Origin: Lacibacter luteus
Lineage (GTDB): Bacteria; Bacteroidota; Bacteroidia; Chitinophagales; Chitinophagaceae
Reading direction: 5' to 3'
DNA: 64,000 nt
Assembly: GCF_004118265.1 (NCBI RefSeq)
Contig: NZ_SDHW01000004.1
Location: 248,001-312,000 of the forward strand
A program made the position numbers and the translations under genes. A model generated the notes under the pieces. It had not been told where the DNA came from and made no database searches. It saw only the letters and a program-made list of their open reading frames with translations. Positions 24,219 to 33,482 of this stretch are shown here, piece after piece. Every line of letters starts with the position of its first letter. Position 1 is the first letter of the stretch.

Positions 24219-26669
24219 TTATTTCTTTTTACGTTTCGTTTTTCTTTCTTCCTCCTCCTCTTCGTCTTCTTCATTCTCTACCATTTTTACAAATGCACTA
24301 CGTCGTGGTGCAGGCATTACACTTTCTTCACCTTTTACTGCTTTCCAGATCACTTCACTGAATACTAAATCGGGAATACGATCTTCTTTACTAAAGTCGA
24401 AGCTGGCACTCAATCTTGCGCTGGCGGTGTTCTTTGTATTTTTTTCGTTAAGATCAACCAATGCCGGCACCGATTGAAACGGTGTAAGATCGGGAGTTGC
24501 AGAAAAACAACGCCACATTGGTTCTGCTGCTGCATCGTATTGGCTCATTGGCGGCAAACCAAGAATCAATTCTATCGTACGTAACATGGATGAAGTGGAA
24601 TACATGGTATGATCAATAAACTTCCGTTTTACAAATCCACCTGCAACATAAGCAGTGGTGCGATGTGCATCTACATGGTCGGGACCATTCTGTGCATCAT
24701 CTTCAACAATAAAGATCGCTGTCTCCTTCCAGATCGTACTCTTACTCAAATACTCCACAAACAAACCAACAGCCCAATCGTTATCGGCCACATGTGCAAA
24801 TGGTGTTGGCCTGCCAATGTGCTGCCCTTCTGTATGATCGTTGATAAAACGTAAGGAGTTGAATCTTGGCACTGTGTTCGCTGCAAGCAACGAATCGAAC
24901 TCACGCTTCCATTGATAAAAGCGGGTGGTATCTCTCACAGCTTCATCCCAACTGGTGAAGTAAGGACAGAAATGATTTTCGAGTACAGGAATATTTGCTT
25001 TGTAATCATCTGCAAACTCGCCATATGTGCGATAGCTGATACCAGCACGTTTACAATAATCCCAGATAAAACCACGATCAGGATTTGAAATGCCTCTGTT
25101 ACCTTCTGCATCATAACTACCGCCACGACCGCCATAACTTGTAGGCCATGTTTTTTCCAGGTAATCGTTTGCGTTGGCAGCAAGGCTCCAGTTATGACCA
25201 TCAGCACTCACTTCCCCATCCACATAAAAATTATCGAGCAACACAAATTCTTTTACCAGTTTGTGTTGGTTAGGTGTAACACGTTCGCCAAACAATAACA
25301 ACGATGTATCGCCATTACCACCGGGCACATCTGCAAGCACCTGGTCGTATGTTCTGTTTTCTTTGATGATGTAGAATACATATTTAATGGGCGAAGGGTC
25401 ACCAACTTTCATGGGGATAGGATTACCTGCTTCACCCTTTGCATGCAATTCTTTTTCTTTTGTATACGGCGTATTATCATACACCATTTTAGAGTAAGCA
25501 GCAAGTTTCGCATCGTTGGGTAGATCAATAATGCTCATCTCCCCTTTAAATAAACCGGCAATGTATTCAACACGACTTTGCTTGTTTTTATAATCTCCTT
25601 GCTGGTATGTAACCTCCTGGTCTTTCTTTGTTGGGTCTGGGCCTTTTGCATTTGGTTTTGATGTAAAACCTTTACCGTTGCTCACAAATATTTTTTTACC
25701 AATTACTTTCACATTGGTAGGATACCAACCTACAGGAATAAATCCTTTCGATTTGCTAAAGCCCGGTTTGGTTACATCAAACACTGCCAAACAATTATTA
25801 TCGGCGTTGGCAACGTATAATGTTTGCTCATCTTCGCTCAATGCTAATCCATTACTGGCAGAGCCTGTTGGTGCATTTGGATACAATGCTGCGTTGAGCA
25901 CTTCAATTTCTTTACGTTTAACTACATCGATCACAGAAACAGAGTTATCTCCTGCATTGGCGACATAAAGTTGTTTGCCGTTTTTCGACAATAACAATTC
26001 GTTCGGATTTTCTCCAACAGGAATTTCGGCTGTGATCTTCATCAACGCAATGTCATACAGCACTACTTTTTTTGCGCCCCATACGGAGATGTACAATTCT
26101 TTTTTATTTGCTGACAGCAAACATGTATACGCTGCATCATCCAGTTTCAATTGCTGCAGAATGGTTTTATCTGCAAGATTGATAACATACAATGAATTGT
26201 TTTCTTTTGTTACCACATACATCCGCTTTGCTGCATCGTTGATTTCAATACCTGCAGGTGAAATTTTCTCCGGCCATTTATTGCCTAGTTTAATTGAATC
26301 TTTCAGTTGCAGCTTATTATTGCTGATGGCATATTGCAAGATCCAGTTATCGTTACCACCGCTTGCATACAGCATTTTTTCATCGGCCGAAAACTTTAAA
26401 CCATACCATGATTTTGGAACAATGACACGATCAAGTTCTTTTTCTGTTACCGGATTTATCAGTTGAAGGCTTTGCACACTTTGTCCGTTATTAGTAACGG
26501 CCATTAACTTCTTACTCTTACTTACAGCAATATTCAACGGAAGATCGCCTAAAGGCAAATGTCTTCCTGCAGGCGATAAGTACCAGCCGTTCGGCAGTTG
26601 TACTTTTTGCTGAGCAGTTATAGAAAAAGAAAGTGTAAGCAGGCAAAAGAAAAGCAACCAACGTTTCAT
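24219..26669 (-). CDS. Bifunctional YncE-like beta-propeller / phosphoesterase (PLC/acid phosphatase family)
   Basis: An 816-residue secreted protein with signal peptide MKRWLLFFCLLTLSFSITAQ. Residues about 30-380 form a YncE-like beta-propeller (repeats such as GKQLYVANAGDNSVSVIDV and EDEQTLYVANADNNCLAVFDV). Residues about 430-760 are an alkaline-phosphatase-superfamily phosphoesterase (PF04185) with the metal/nucleophile motif FYIIKENRTYDQVLADV, SADGHNWSLAANANDY and FIVEDDAQNGPDHVDAHR. Relatives are non-specific phospholipases C and acid phosphatases. The C-terminus is odd: a run of acidic residues followed by a basic tail (EEDEEEEEER then KTKRKKK), with no T9SS domain. Likely role: release of phosphate or phospho-alcohols from organophosphates in the periplasm or at the surface. 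Confidence 0.87.
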   Translation of the reverse strand: MKRWLLFFCLLTLSFSITAQQKVQLPNGWYLSPAGRHLPLGDLPLNIAVSKSKKLMAVTNNGQSVQSLQLINPVTEKELDRVIVPKSWYGLKFSADEKMLYASGGNDNWILQYAISNNKLQLKDSIKLGNKWPEKISPAGIEINDAAKRMYVVTKENNSLYVINLADKTILQQLKLDDAAYTCLLSANKKELYISVWGAKKVVLYDIALMKITAEIPVGENPNELLLSKNGKQLYVANAGDNSVSVIDVVKRKEIEVLNAALYPNAPTGSASNGLALSEDEQTLYVANADNNCLAVFDVTKPGFSKSKGFIPVGWYPTNVKVIGKKIFVSNGKGFTSKPNAKGPDPTKKDQEVTYQQGDYKNKQSRVEYIAGLFKGEMSIIDLPNDAKLAAYSKMVYDNTPYTKEKELHAKGEAGNPIPMKVGDPSPIKYVFYIIKENRTYDQVLADVPGGNGDTSLLLFGERVTPNQHKLVKEFVLLDNFYVDGEVSADGHNWSLAANANDYLEKTWPTSYGGRGGSYDAEGNRGISNPDRGFIWDYCKRAGISYRTYGEFADDYKANIPVLENHFCPYFTSWDEAVRDTTRFYQWKREFDSLLAANTVPRFNSLRFINDHTEGQHIGRPTPFAHVADNDWAVGLFVEYLSKSTIWKETAIFIVEDDAQNGPDHVDAHRTTAYVAGGFVKRKFIDHTMYSTSSMLRTIELILGLPPMSQYDAAAEPMWRCFSATPDLTPFQSVPALVDLNEKNTKNTASARLSASFDFSKEDRIPDLVFSEVIWKAVKGEESVMPAPRRSAFVKMVENEEDEEEEEERKTKRKKK

Positions 26670-26738
26670 AATAAAGAGTTTATAATAATTACAGGAGCGA
26701 AAGTTAACTATACCGTTTGTAAAAGCTAATTGATTGAG

Positions 26739-27821
26739 CTATCGTTTGCGCAGGATGCTTTCTACCGGCTCCATTACTTCCTGCTTTGGCTTAAACTCAA
26801 AACCAAGCATTGATGCAATGGTTGTTGCCACCTGGCGCTGGTACAATTGCATTGGCTGTTTTATTTCGCCTGTTGCTTCCGTATCGGGACCCATTACTGC
26901 CATCCATATTTCGCTTGCATCGGGCACTTTTGATCCATGATCTTTCCATTGATCTTTATTGGCATCGCCACGGCCATGATCGGTTGTTACGATCAATGTT
27001 GTTTTGTTTTTATAGTACGGATCAACCTGTAACCATCCCCACAAATCAGCAATCAACTGATCGACCATGTAAGCCGATTGCAGATAGAGATCATATTTAC
27101 CACCATGTGCAAAATCATCCGTTTCATCAAAACCAATGTATAACACACGGGGCTTGTAGGTTTTTAAATATTCCTTCGCTATGTAAAAGGTAAGCAAATC
27201 CGGACGTACACCATCGCCTAAAAAACGAGGTGCATGGTCCTGCATTTCATCGAGTAGATTAAAGGTTGGCGAATTGATCTTTGTTTTTTCGAACGCACTG
27301 TTTACATAAATTTTGCTGCGTTCTTCATTCAGGATATATGGAAACACATCCCATGAAGTAAAGGCAGCAACCTTCCCTTCAAATCCTTTTTGTTTGTTAA
27401 TAAACTCCAGCACATTTTCGTTTTTGTTCCAGCGTTTGTTATTTGAGTTTACAGCCGTATCAGGAAAGCCGGTAAAGATTTCGTTATAACCCGGATACGA
27501 AAACCAATACGGGTTGGCATTGTTTACAAAATTGCCAAACGAACGGTTTCCATATAACTGTCCTTGTGTTGCAACGGTATTCCAGAAAAACGGAAGCAGT
27601 TTTTTTCTTCGCTCTGTTGCTGTTGCAGCCCAGAAGCGTTCATTCATTCCTTTGCTGTCTTCGGTGTACCTGTTTCTGTTGATGATGATACTGTCGGCAC
27701 CGTTAAATAATTCCTGCCAACGGAAACCATCGAGTGTTACAACCACTACATGTTCTGTTTTAGACTGACTATAAGTATTGACTGCTATTGAAAGAAGAAC
27801 AAGAAGAAAAATCTTTTTCAT
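26739..27821 (-). CDS. Alkaline-phosphatase-superfamily phosphodiesterase/phosphatase
   Basis: A 360-residue secreted enzyme with signal peptide MKKIFLLVLLSIAVNTYS. Metal ligands are visible as in nucleotide pyrophosphatase/phosphopentomutase-type members: D in VVVTLDGFRW, a likely Ser nucleophile in FSYPGYNEIFTGF (where NPP enzymes have Thr), GFDETDDFAHGG, TTDHGRG and KDHG. It probably hydrolyses phosphomono- or diesters in the periplasm. It is 97 bp downstream of susD (copy 1) across a terminator-like hairpin, and 69 bp upstream of the phosphoesterase gene. The exact substrate is unknown. Confidence 0.85.
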   Translation of the reverse strand: MKKIFLLVLLSIAVNTYSQSKTEHVVVVTLDGFRWQELFNGADSIIINRNRYTEDSKGMNERFWAATATERRKKLLPFFWNTVATQGQLYGNRSFGNFVNNANPYWFSYPGYNEIFTGFPDTAVNSNNKRWNKNENVLEFINKQKGFEGKVAAFTSWDVFPYILNEERSKIYVNSAFEKTKINSPTFNLLDEMQDHAPRFLGDGVRPDLLTFYIAKEYLKTYKPRVLYIGFDETDDFAHGGKYDLYLQSAYMVDQLIADLWGWLQVDPYYKNKTTLIVTTDHGRGDANKDQWKDHGSKVPDASEIWMAVMGPDTEATGEIKQPMQLYQRQVATTIASMLGFEFKPKQEVMEPVESILRKR

Positions 27822-27846
27822 GTCGTTGCTGTTAATGTTGAATTTT

Positions 27847-27877
27847 AAAAAAAGGCGGAACCAGGAATAGTTCCGCC
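27847..27877 (-). terminator. Terminator or attenuator between susD and the phosphatase gene
   Basis: GGCGGAAC (27854-27861) and GTTCCGCC (27870-27877) form a perfect 8-bp stem. On the minus strand it is followed by TTTTTTT. It would end or reduce transcription after the susC-susD pair. The loop and arm resemble the hairpin at 32962-32995. Confidence 0.75.
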
Positions 27878-27918
27878 GTACTGCATGAGAAAACTTGCTA
27901 TAGAATCTTTAATGAAAT

Positions 27919-29499
27919 TTATTTGATGAGCCACATTTCTGCGTTCATATTATCGCTGCCGGCAAACTGTCTGTCAACTGCAGCTTTCCAGTTTGTTGCA
28001 TTACGTTGTTGTTCGTTTGACGGGTATGCCCAACGCTTCGGAATATTACCGTTGTTACCAATACCCACGCCTGTTGAAAATGCAGGTACTCCTGTACGTC
28101 GATAATTGTAATATGCTTCCCAACCGGAGTTCTGGAAGAAGGCAAGATATTTCTGTAACAGGATTTTATTTAAACCTGCTGTACCGGTTTCGTACACAAC
28201 TTTTGATTGGTTATAATAAGTATTGAAGTTGAAAGTAAAGTTGGCACTCGTCCATTCGCCGAGTGTTTTACCAATAGCGAGATAGTTACCGGTATTTGTA
28301 CCATCAACAATTCCATAAAAAGAAATCGAAGCTTGTATCCCTTTTTTGTACCAATCTTCTGCATTACCTGTAACCCATCCCCTGTTAATTGCTTCAGCAA
28401 TATTGAAACACATTTCAGGATAACCGGCAATGGTAAAGTTTTCGCCTGTGTATGTTCTGTAATAACGATAACGATTGATATGACAGATGCTGTAACTATG
28501 TGCTTTGCTTTCCATTACATCCATTGCTTCACCTGTACCTGCAGCTACATAAGCACGGAAATCAGTTGGCGCCCATCCGTTATCGTTCACCAGCTTCCAT
28601 GCAGGCTCGCAGGTAAGTAAAATACGAGGATCATTTGTTTCTGCACTGTTGCGTACATAGGTTGCTGCCATGTTGTAACGGATGGCATCAAAACCAAACG
28701 ATACAGGATTGGTGCTGTAGTTGTTTGTTGGTGTAATGTAAACATACTTGAAATTATCCGCCATGCTTTCAAACACCGGGAATGATGATGCGCTGCTCAA
28801 CACTTCCTGGAAACGTTGCTTAATACGCAGATCAGCATCAGCATCTTTTTTGCTCAAAGAGATCAACACACGAAGCTTGTAACTGTTTGCCAGCTTGCGC
28901 CATTTATCGTAATCGCCATTGTAAAAAATATCGCCTTTTACTGTAAGATTTGTGCTGCTCTTGAGATAAGCAAAATCAGTATTCGCTTCTTCCAGCCATT
29001 TAATGATCTGCAGAAATACTTCTTTCTGTGTATCATATTTCGGTTGCAATACACCGTCCAGTGCTTTAGCAGCTTCACTCATCGGCACATCGCCCATTAA
29101 GGATGTAAGATTGTAGTAGTAATAAGCTTTCAGGAATTTTGCAATAGCATGATAAGGTGTTTTATCGGTACCCGAACTTTTCTGTGCTTCCGTTTCCATT
29201 TGCGTTACGTTCTTTAAAATATCCTGGTACACGCTGAACGGTCCACTGTTCCAGTTATACTGGTTATCGCCATAGTATTCAAAGTTGCGGCAGTAAAACT
29301 GGTTGTAACGTGCAACAGCACCCCAAGGTTCAATACCACCCATGCCGCCTGCAACACCGTTAATTAAACGGTTTAAGATAAGATCGGGCGGAACTGATGT
29401 TGCAATATTTGGATTGCTTTGCAGCTCTTCGAAACGTTTCTGACAGGAAGCCAATGCCAACAAGAGCACAACAACATTTATATAAAGAAGCTTTTTCAT
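27919..29499 (-). CDS. SusD/RagB-family surface lipoprotein, copy 1 (SusD-like_2)
   Basis: A 526-residue lipoprotein with signal peptide and lipobox LASC (C19). The N-terminal sequence FEELQSNPNIATSVPPDLILNRLING and later AIAKFLKAYYYYNLTSLMGDVPMSEA are typical of the SusD-like_2 subfamily, as is the C-terminal GWEAYYNYRRTGVP. SusD proteins lie on the SusC barrel and help bind the ligand. It follows its SusC by 20 bp, downstream of an 11-bp repeat array. Although SusD is best known from glycan uptake, here no glycoside hydrolase is adjacent; phosphatases and phosphonate genes are. Confidence 0.9.
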   Translation of the reverse strand: MKKLLYINVVVLLLALASCQKRFEELQSNPNIATSVPPDLILNRLINGVAGGMGGIEPWGAVARYNQFYCRNFEYYGDNQYNWNSGPFSVYQDILKNVTQMETEAQKSSGTDKTPYHAIAKFLKAYYYYNLTSLMGDVPMSEAAKALDGVLQPKYDTQKEVFLQIIKWLEEANTDFAYLKSSTNLTVKGDIFYNGDYDKWRKLANSYKLRVLISLSKKDADADLRIKQRFQEVLSSASSFPVFESMADNFKYVYITPTNNYSTNPVSFGFDAIRYNMAATYVRNSAETNDPRILLTCEPAWKLVNDNGWAPTDFRAYVAAGTGEAMDVMESKAHSYSICHINRYRYYRTYTGENFTIAGYPEMCFNIAEAINRGWVTGNAEDWYKKGIQASISFYGIVDGTNTGNYLAIGKTLGEWTSANFTFNFNTYYNQSKVVYETGTAGLNKILLQKYLAFFQNSGWEAYYNYRRTGVPAFSTGVGIGNNGNIPKRWAYPSNEQQRNATNWKAAVDRQFAGSDNMNAEMWLIK

Positions 29500-29519
29500 T
29501 TTTTAATTCTTTAATGATT

Positions 29520-32500
29520 TTAGAAAGTAAGATTGATGTTGAAACCGAAACGACGTGTTGTTGGTGTCTGCAAACCTGAACCACCATCCTGTGTGTACTG
29601 ATCCGGATCTACATCTTTATAACGCTTATTGAAGAACAGGTACACGTTGCGGCACACAAGTGATACTTCTGCTTTTTTGATCACCGATTTACCAATGAAT
29701 GAAGCAGGTAACTGGTAGGTTAATGTAACTTCTCTCAGCTTGGCAAATGTTTTATCAATGATGTTCAACTCTTCCAAACCTGCGTAGCGGCTTGAGTAAC
29801 TTTGAATGGTCGTTACTTTTGCATTTGGAACTGCAGTTAAATTTTTATAGTTGAGTATTTCACCCGTGTTCGGATCTAACTGAATAGCACCTCCTGTTAA
29901 TGTAATGCCCGGCGCAACAAATGAACCACCTGTTACATCGTTCGGACGGTGTTGCCCCCACAAGCCTGTTGCTGTTTCGATATGACGACCACCCTGCAAC
30001 ATTTTCTGGCGCACATAATCATGAAACACACCACCTACTACACCATCAAACTGGAAGTTTAAACGGAACCCTTTATAAGTAAATGAATTGATAACGCCCC
30101 AGCTCCAGTCAGGATCAGCATGACCCATGATTCTTCTTGCAGCACCTGCACCTGCATCTCTGAAGCGCATAAGGATGCCATCTGCTCCATGTACCAACTG
30201 ACCATCGGGTGTTTTAATAAATCCTTCCTGGTAAATCAAATCAACACGTGAACCATTCTTGCTCCAGAAGTTTGGATTTGGATGTTCTTTCCATGTACGT
30301 TTAAATGTTGACCAGTTTACATTTACATTCCATTGGAAATCCTTTTTGTTGATTGCAGTACCATTCAACATTACTTCCCAACCCATGTTCTGCACTTTGC
30401 CATAGTTGTCTGTTACGCTGTTATAGCCTGAAGATTGTGAGATGATATCTGAACGTTGTGTCAACAATTCGCTGATCGAACGGAACCACGTAACATCTAC
30501 AGCAATACGATTCTTCAGGAAACGCATATCCAAACCTACTTCAGTTGTTTTTCTGTTATCGGCAACCAGTTCAGGATTCAATAAACCGTTTGCATAGCTT
30601 GCTCCTAATGTATTATTATAAGTACCGGTATTTGCAATGCTGTAACCAATAGAAGTCAATTCATACAAGCCCATGTTCAATGGCGAATAATATTGCTGAC
30701 CATAACCTTGTCCTGTACCAATACCAACCGATGGCTGACCTACAAATGCATTTAAGCCTGCGCTTCTACCTTCAGCATAAGAACCTCTTAACTTCAGAAA
30801 AGAAATTGCTTGTGGCAGATTGTCTACATAATCTGATATTACTGTTGATACACCTGCCGATGGATAGAAATAACTGTTACTGTTTAACGGTAATGTGCTT
30901 TGTTTGTCGTAACGACCTGTAATGTTTACCACCGCATACTTGCTTAAACCCAAATCAAACGATCCATAGCTGCTCAATGTTAAACCTTCGGCTGCAATAG
31001 AAGCAACACGTGGTGCACGCAATGAGTTGGCTAATGTATATAAGCCTGGAATGTTCAGGTAGTCTGTACTTGCAAATGTTCCGTTGTAACGTGCAGTGCG
31101 TACGTTACCACCTACAAAACCATCAACACTTAAAAAGTTGTTGAAGAATTTTGAATTGTATTTTACCTGCAGCTCGTTGTTTGCTTCAAAGAACATACGG
31201 GCATCTTCACGATAGTCGCCCATACGCTCATCACGGCCATACGAACCTGCCGAGTAAGGCATTTTTTCCTGGCGGAAAATATTATAGGTTGAAATGCCGG
31301 GGCGATACATCAACTCAACACCCTTTGCAACTTTCCAGTTCAATGAAAGATAACCATACACATCATTTTTATAATGCGGACGTAACCACTCTTTCACCAT
31401 GAACCATGGATTGTTGTAACGTTGGTATTCGGCATAGATCTGTTGTGTACCGATCTTTCCTTCCTGCCAGTAATTACGCATATCATCTACATTCCAGTCT
31501 GCACCTGCCCAGATCACCATGTTATAGATCATACTGTTTGGGCCATAGTTGATATCAGGAAAGTTAGGAGAATATTGACGGCTGTAATTGATATCAGCAG
31601 TTAATTTTATTTTACTGTTGAAATCGTAACCTGCACTTAAATTAAAGTTGGTTGTATTTAAGCCCATGTTTGGCACAATTGCTTTCTGGTATGTATGACC
31701 AACACCAAAACGCACATTGTATTTATCACCTGTTGCACCAATTGCTACGTGGTTTGTAGTAAGCACACCTGTTTCAAGAAAACGTTTGAAATTATCCTTA
31801 CCTCTTGCTATCCATGGTGTAGGTTTAATGTTGCCGGTAATGCTTGTACCATCAGCAAACGTAGTTGTGTATGTCTGACCAAGCGTACGTTGTCCATCAT
31901 ACTGAGGAATTAACTGACCTGCAAAACGTGGACCCCATACATCGTAATCATTATCATTTAAACCGCCACCAAGTCCGTTTACAAATGCATACTTACCTCT
32001 TGAACCCGGACCGTATTCATCCTGGTATAAAGGAAATGCAAGAAAGCTTTTTTCAAACATAGTGCTTGAGTTAAACTCAATCGAGAAGCCTCTTTTATCT
32101 TTGCTTCCTTTTTTGGTGTTGATGATGATTGCACCATTACGGGCCAATGCACCATATAAGGCCGATGCGGTTTGTCCTTTCAGCATCGTATAACTTTCAA
32201 TATCATCGGGGCTGATGTTCCATGTATCGGTTGTAATAGGTACACCATCCACTACAAATAAAATATTTCCTTCGCCACGGAAGTTAATTGAAGGAGCACG
32301 CAACAGTTCATTGTTTACATTCACATTTAAACCTGCTACTCTTCCTTTTAAACTGTTTACTGCATTTGGCTCACGTGCCTTTACAAGCTCTGTTGTTTTT
32401 ACATCCTGCACAGCATAGGTAATGCGTTTGGTTTCTTTTTTAACACCCAACGCTGTTACAATCACTTCGTTTAACGATTTAGAATTTACATCTAACTCAA

Positions 32501-32783
32501 TTGTAACAGAGGTTTCACCATTAACTGCAAATTCCTTTTCAAGAAAACCCGAAGCGGAAAGCAGTAATACATCGCCGCTTTTTGCAGCAATGGAGAATTG
32601 CCCGTTATTGTCGGTAAAAGTTCCTTTTTTCGATCCTTTAAGCTGAATCGATACCACAGGAACAGGTTGTTGATCTGTGGCAGAAACAACCTTTCCGGTT
32701 ATCGTTTGCGCAAATGCTGCTGATGAAATGACAACAAGCAACAGTGATAAGAGCAGCTGCTTGCAATGTGTTGAACGAAACAT
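29520..32783 (-). CDS. SusC/RagA-family TonB-linked outer-membrane transporter, copy 1
   Basis: A 1087-residue SusC protein with signal peptide MFRSTHCKQLLLSLLLVVIS. A CarboxypepD_reg-like domain follows (about residues 27-105, ITGKVVSATDQQPVPVVSI), then the plug with LNEVIVTALG, KGRVAGLNVNVNN, ILFVVDGVPIT and YTMLKGQTASALYGALARNGAIIINTKKG, then a long beta-barrel. It imports the ligand captured by SusD. The promoter has a CACATTTG -7 element and six in-phase hexamers 10 bp upstream, so PhoB-type activation is inferred. SusCD-like systems induced by phosphate limitation have been reported in Flavobacterium, which gives precedent for a phosphorus substrate. Confidence 0.92.
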   Translation of the reverse strand: MFRSTHCKQLLLSLLLVVISSAAFAQTITGKVVSATDQQPVPVVSIQLKGSKKGTFTDNNGQFSIAAKSGDVLLLSASGFLEKEFAVNGETSVTIELDVNSKSLNEVIVTALGVKKETKRITYAVQDVKTTELVKAREPNAVNSLKGRVAGLNVNVNNELLRAPSINFRGEGNILFVVDGVPITTDTWNISPDDIESYTMLKGQTASALYGALARNGAIIINTKKGSKDKRGFSIEFNSSTMFEKSFLAFPLYQDEYGPGSRGKYAFVNGLGGGLNDNDYDVWGPRFAGQLIPQYDGQRTLGQTYTTTFADGTSITGNIKPTPWIARGKDNFKRFLETGVLTTNHVAIGATGDKYNVRFGVGHTYQKAIVPNMGLNTTNFNLSAGYDFNSKIKLTADINYSRQYSPNFPDINYGPNSMIYNMVIWAGADWNVDDMRNYWQEGKIGTQQIYAEYQRYNNPWFMVKEWLRPHYKNDVYGYLSLNWKVAKGVELMYRPGISTYNIFRQEKMPYSAGSYGRDERMGDYREDARMFFEANNELQVKYNSKFFNNFLSVDGFVGGNVRTARYNGTFASTDYLNIPGLYTLANSLRAPRVASIAAEGLTLSSYGSFDLGLSKYAVVNITGRYDKQSTLPLNSNSYFYPSAGVSTVISDYVDNLPQAISFLKLRGSYAEGRSAGLNAFVGQPSVGIGTGQGYGQQYYSPLNMGLYELTSIGYSIANTGTYNNTLGASYANGLLNPELVADNRKTTEVGLDMRFLKNRIAVDVTWFRSISELLTQRSDIISQSSGYNSVTDNYGKVQNMGWEVMLNGTAINKKDFQWNVNVNWSTFKRTWKEHPNPNFWSKNGSRVDLIYQEGFIKTPDGQLVHGADGILMRFRDAGAGAARRIMGHADPDWSWGVINSFTYKGFRLNFQFDGVVGGVFHDYVRQKMLQGGRHIETATGLWGQHRPNDVTGGSFVAPGITLTGGAIQLDPNTGEILNYKNLTAVPNAKVTTIQSYSSRYAGLEELNIIDKTFAKLREVTLTYQLPASFIGKSVIKKAEVSLVCRNVYLFFNKRYKDVDPDQYTQDGGSGLQTPTTRRFGFNINLTF

Positions 32784-32809
32784 AAAACAGTAAGTTTTTG
32801 ATTGTGCGG

Positions 32810-32817
32810 CAAATGTG
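32810..32817 (-). promoter_or_regulatory. -7 element of susC copy 1
   Basis: Minus strand CACATTTG (TAnnTTTG with T to C at the first base), 26 bp before the start codon. The Pho-like array starts exactly 10 bp upstream, as at 11050-11068. Confidence 0.5.
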
Positions 32818-32827
32818 CCGGTTCAGT

Positions 32828-32888
32828 ATTACCGATTTCTTAATGAACTGTTATGGAAAGATTACCGAACTGTGATGGAATTGTTTCG
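32828..32888 (-). promoter_or_regulatory. Pho-box-like array upstream of susC copy 1
   Basis: Hexamers start at 32828, 32839, 32850, 32861, 32872 and 32883. Toward the gene they read CGAAAC, CATCAC, GGTAAT, CATAAC, ATTAAG, GGTAAT, all with 5-bp spacers. GGTAAT and CATAAC also occur in the array at 11068-11128. The two distal units are weak; the four proximal ones are convincing. Confidence 0.68.
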
Positions 32889-32961
32889 ATGCACAGGTTA
32901 CTAACATTTTAAAAAATAGTAGTTGAATAAAACAACATCGCAGAATGTTTTGCATTTGCTT

Positions 32962-32995
32962 TTAACAGCAGAACCACGAATAGTTCCGCTGTTAA
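32962..32995 (-). terminator. Hairpin downstream of the small gene at 33044
   Basis: TTAACAGCAGAAC (32962-32974) pairs with GTTCCGCTGTTAA (32983-32995) with one mismatch. No U-tract follows on the minus strand, so termination is uncertain. Its core (GAACCACGAATAGTTCCGC) is nearly the same as the hairpin at 27855-27876. Confidence 0.45.
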
Positions 32996-33043
32996 TTTAA
33001 AGTAAACATGGTATGCTAAACTCTTTTTTGAACAAGCAGTTAC

Positions 33044-33343
33044 TTAAAAATCAAACATTGTTTGCTCGCCTTTTGCCGGAGTATGTTTTTTAAAGGGATA
33101 AACAAATGGCTGTAACTCTTCGCTACACTGCACCACAATATTGTACAACCCATCAGCAAGATGTGATAACCGCAACTGAATTACCGCTCCTCTGAATACA
33201 CCTTTACGAATCAACTCTCCATCATTTGTTTGAATAGAATACTGCAGAGACGAATCATTAAATTCCGAATCGTTAATCCGGATAAACATAAAGTCGTACA
33301 CATCCGAAGTAATATGAATCTGCGGGTTTACAACCGATGCCAT
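33044..33343 (-). CDS. Small hypothetical protein (99 aa), beta-rich
   Basis: No family recognised. The protein has no signal peptide or membrane segment. Predicted beta strands with the pattern GELIRKGVFRG, VIQLRLSHLADGLYNIVVQ recall the fold of T9SS C-terminal sorting domains or other small Ig-like sandwiches, but without the secretory precursor. It lies between the susD copy 2 terminator and the promoter of susC copy 1, on the same strand as both. It may be a stand-alone gene. Moderately confident that it is real, from codon composition and placement. Confidence 0.55.
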   Translation of the reverse strand: MASVVNPQIHITSDVYDFMFIRINDSEFNDSSLQYSIQTNDGELIRKGVFRGAVIQLRLSHLADGLYNIVVQCSEELQPFVYPFKKHTPAKGEQTMFDF

Positions 33344-33432
33344 AAGATGATGTTATTAATACACGAAAGATATTCGATTCCGTTTCTTATTATATCAATC
33401 TGCATATTATAAAATCGTAAAGAATCGTGCAT

Positions 33433-33461
33433 AAAAAAGCCGGTGCATGTATGCACCGGCT
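33433..33461 (-). terminator. Terminator of the inositol oxygenase-SusCD operon
   Basis: AGCCGGTGCAT (33438-33448) and ATGCACCGGCT (33451-33461) form a perfect stem. On the minus strand TTTTTTAT follows. It lies 22 bp after the susD copy 2 stop. Confidence 0.85.
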
Positions 33462-33482
33462 CAGTAAAAATTATCTGTTCAA

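Noticed and set aside
26703-26708. GTTAAC upstream of the phosphoesterase gene
   Set aside because: No second unit at 11-bp distance on either side.
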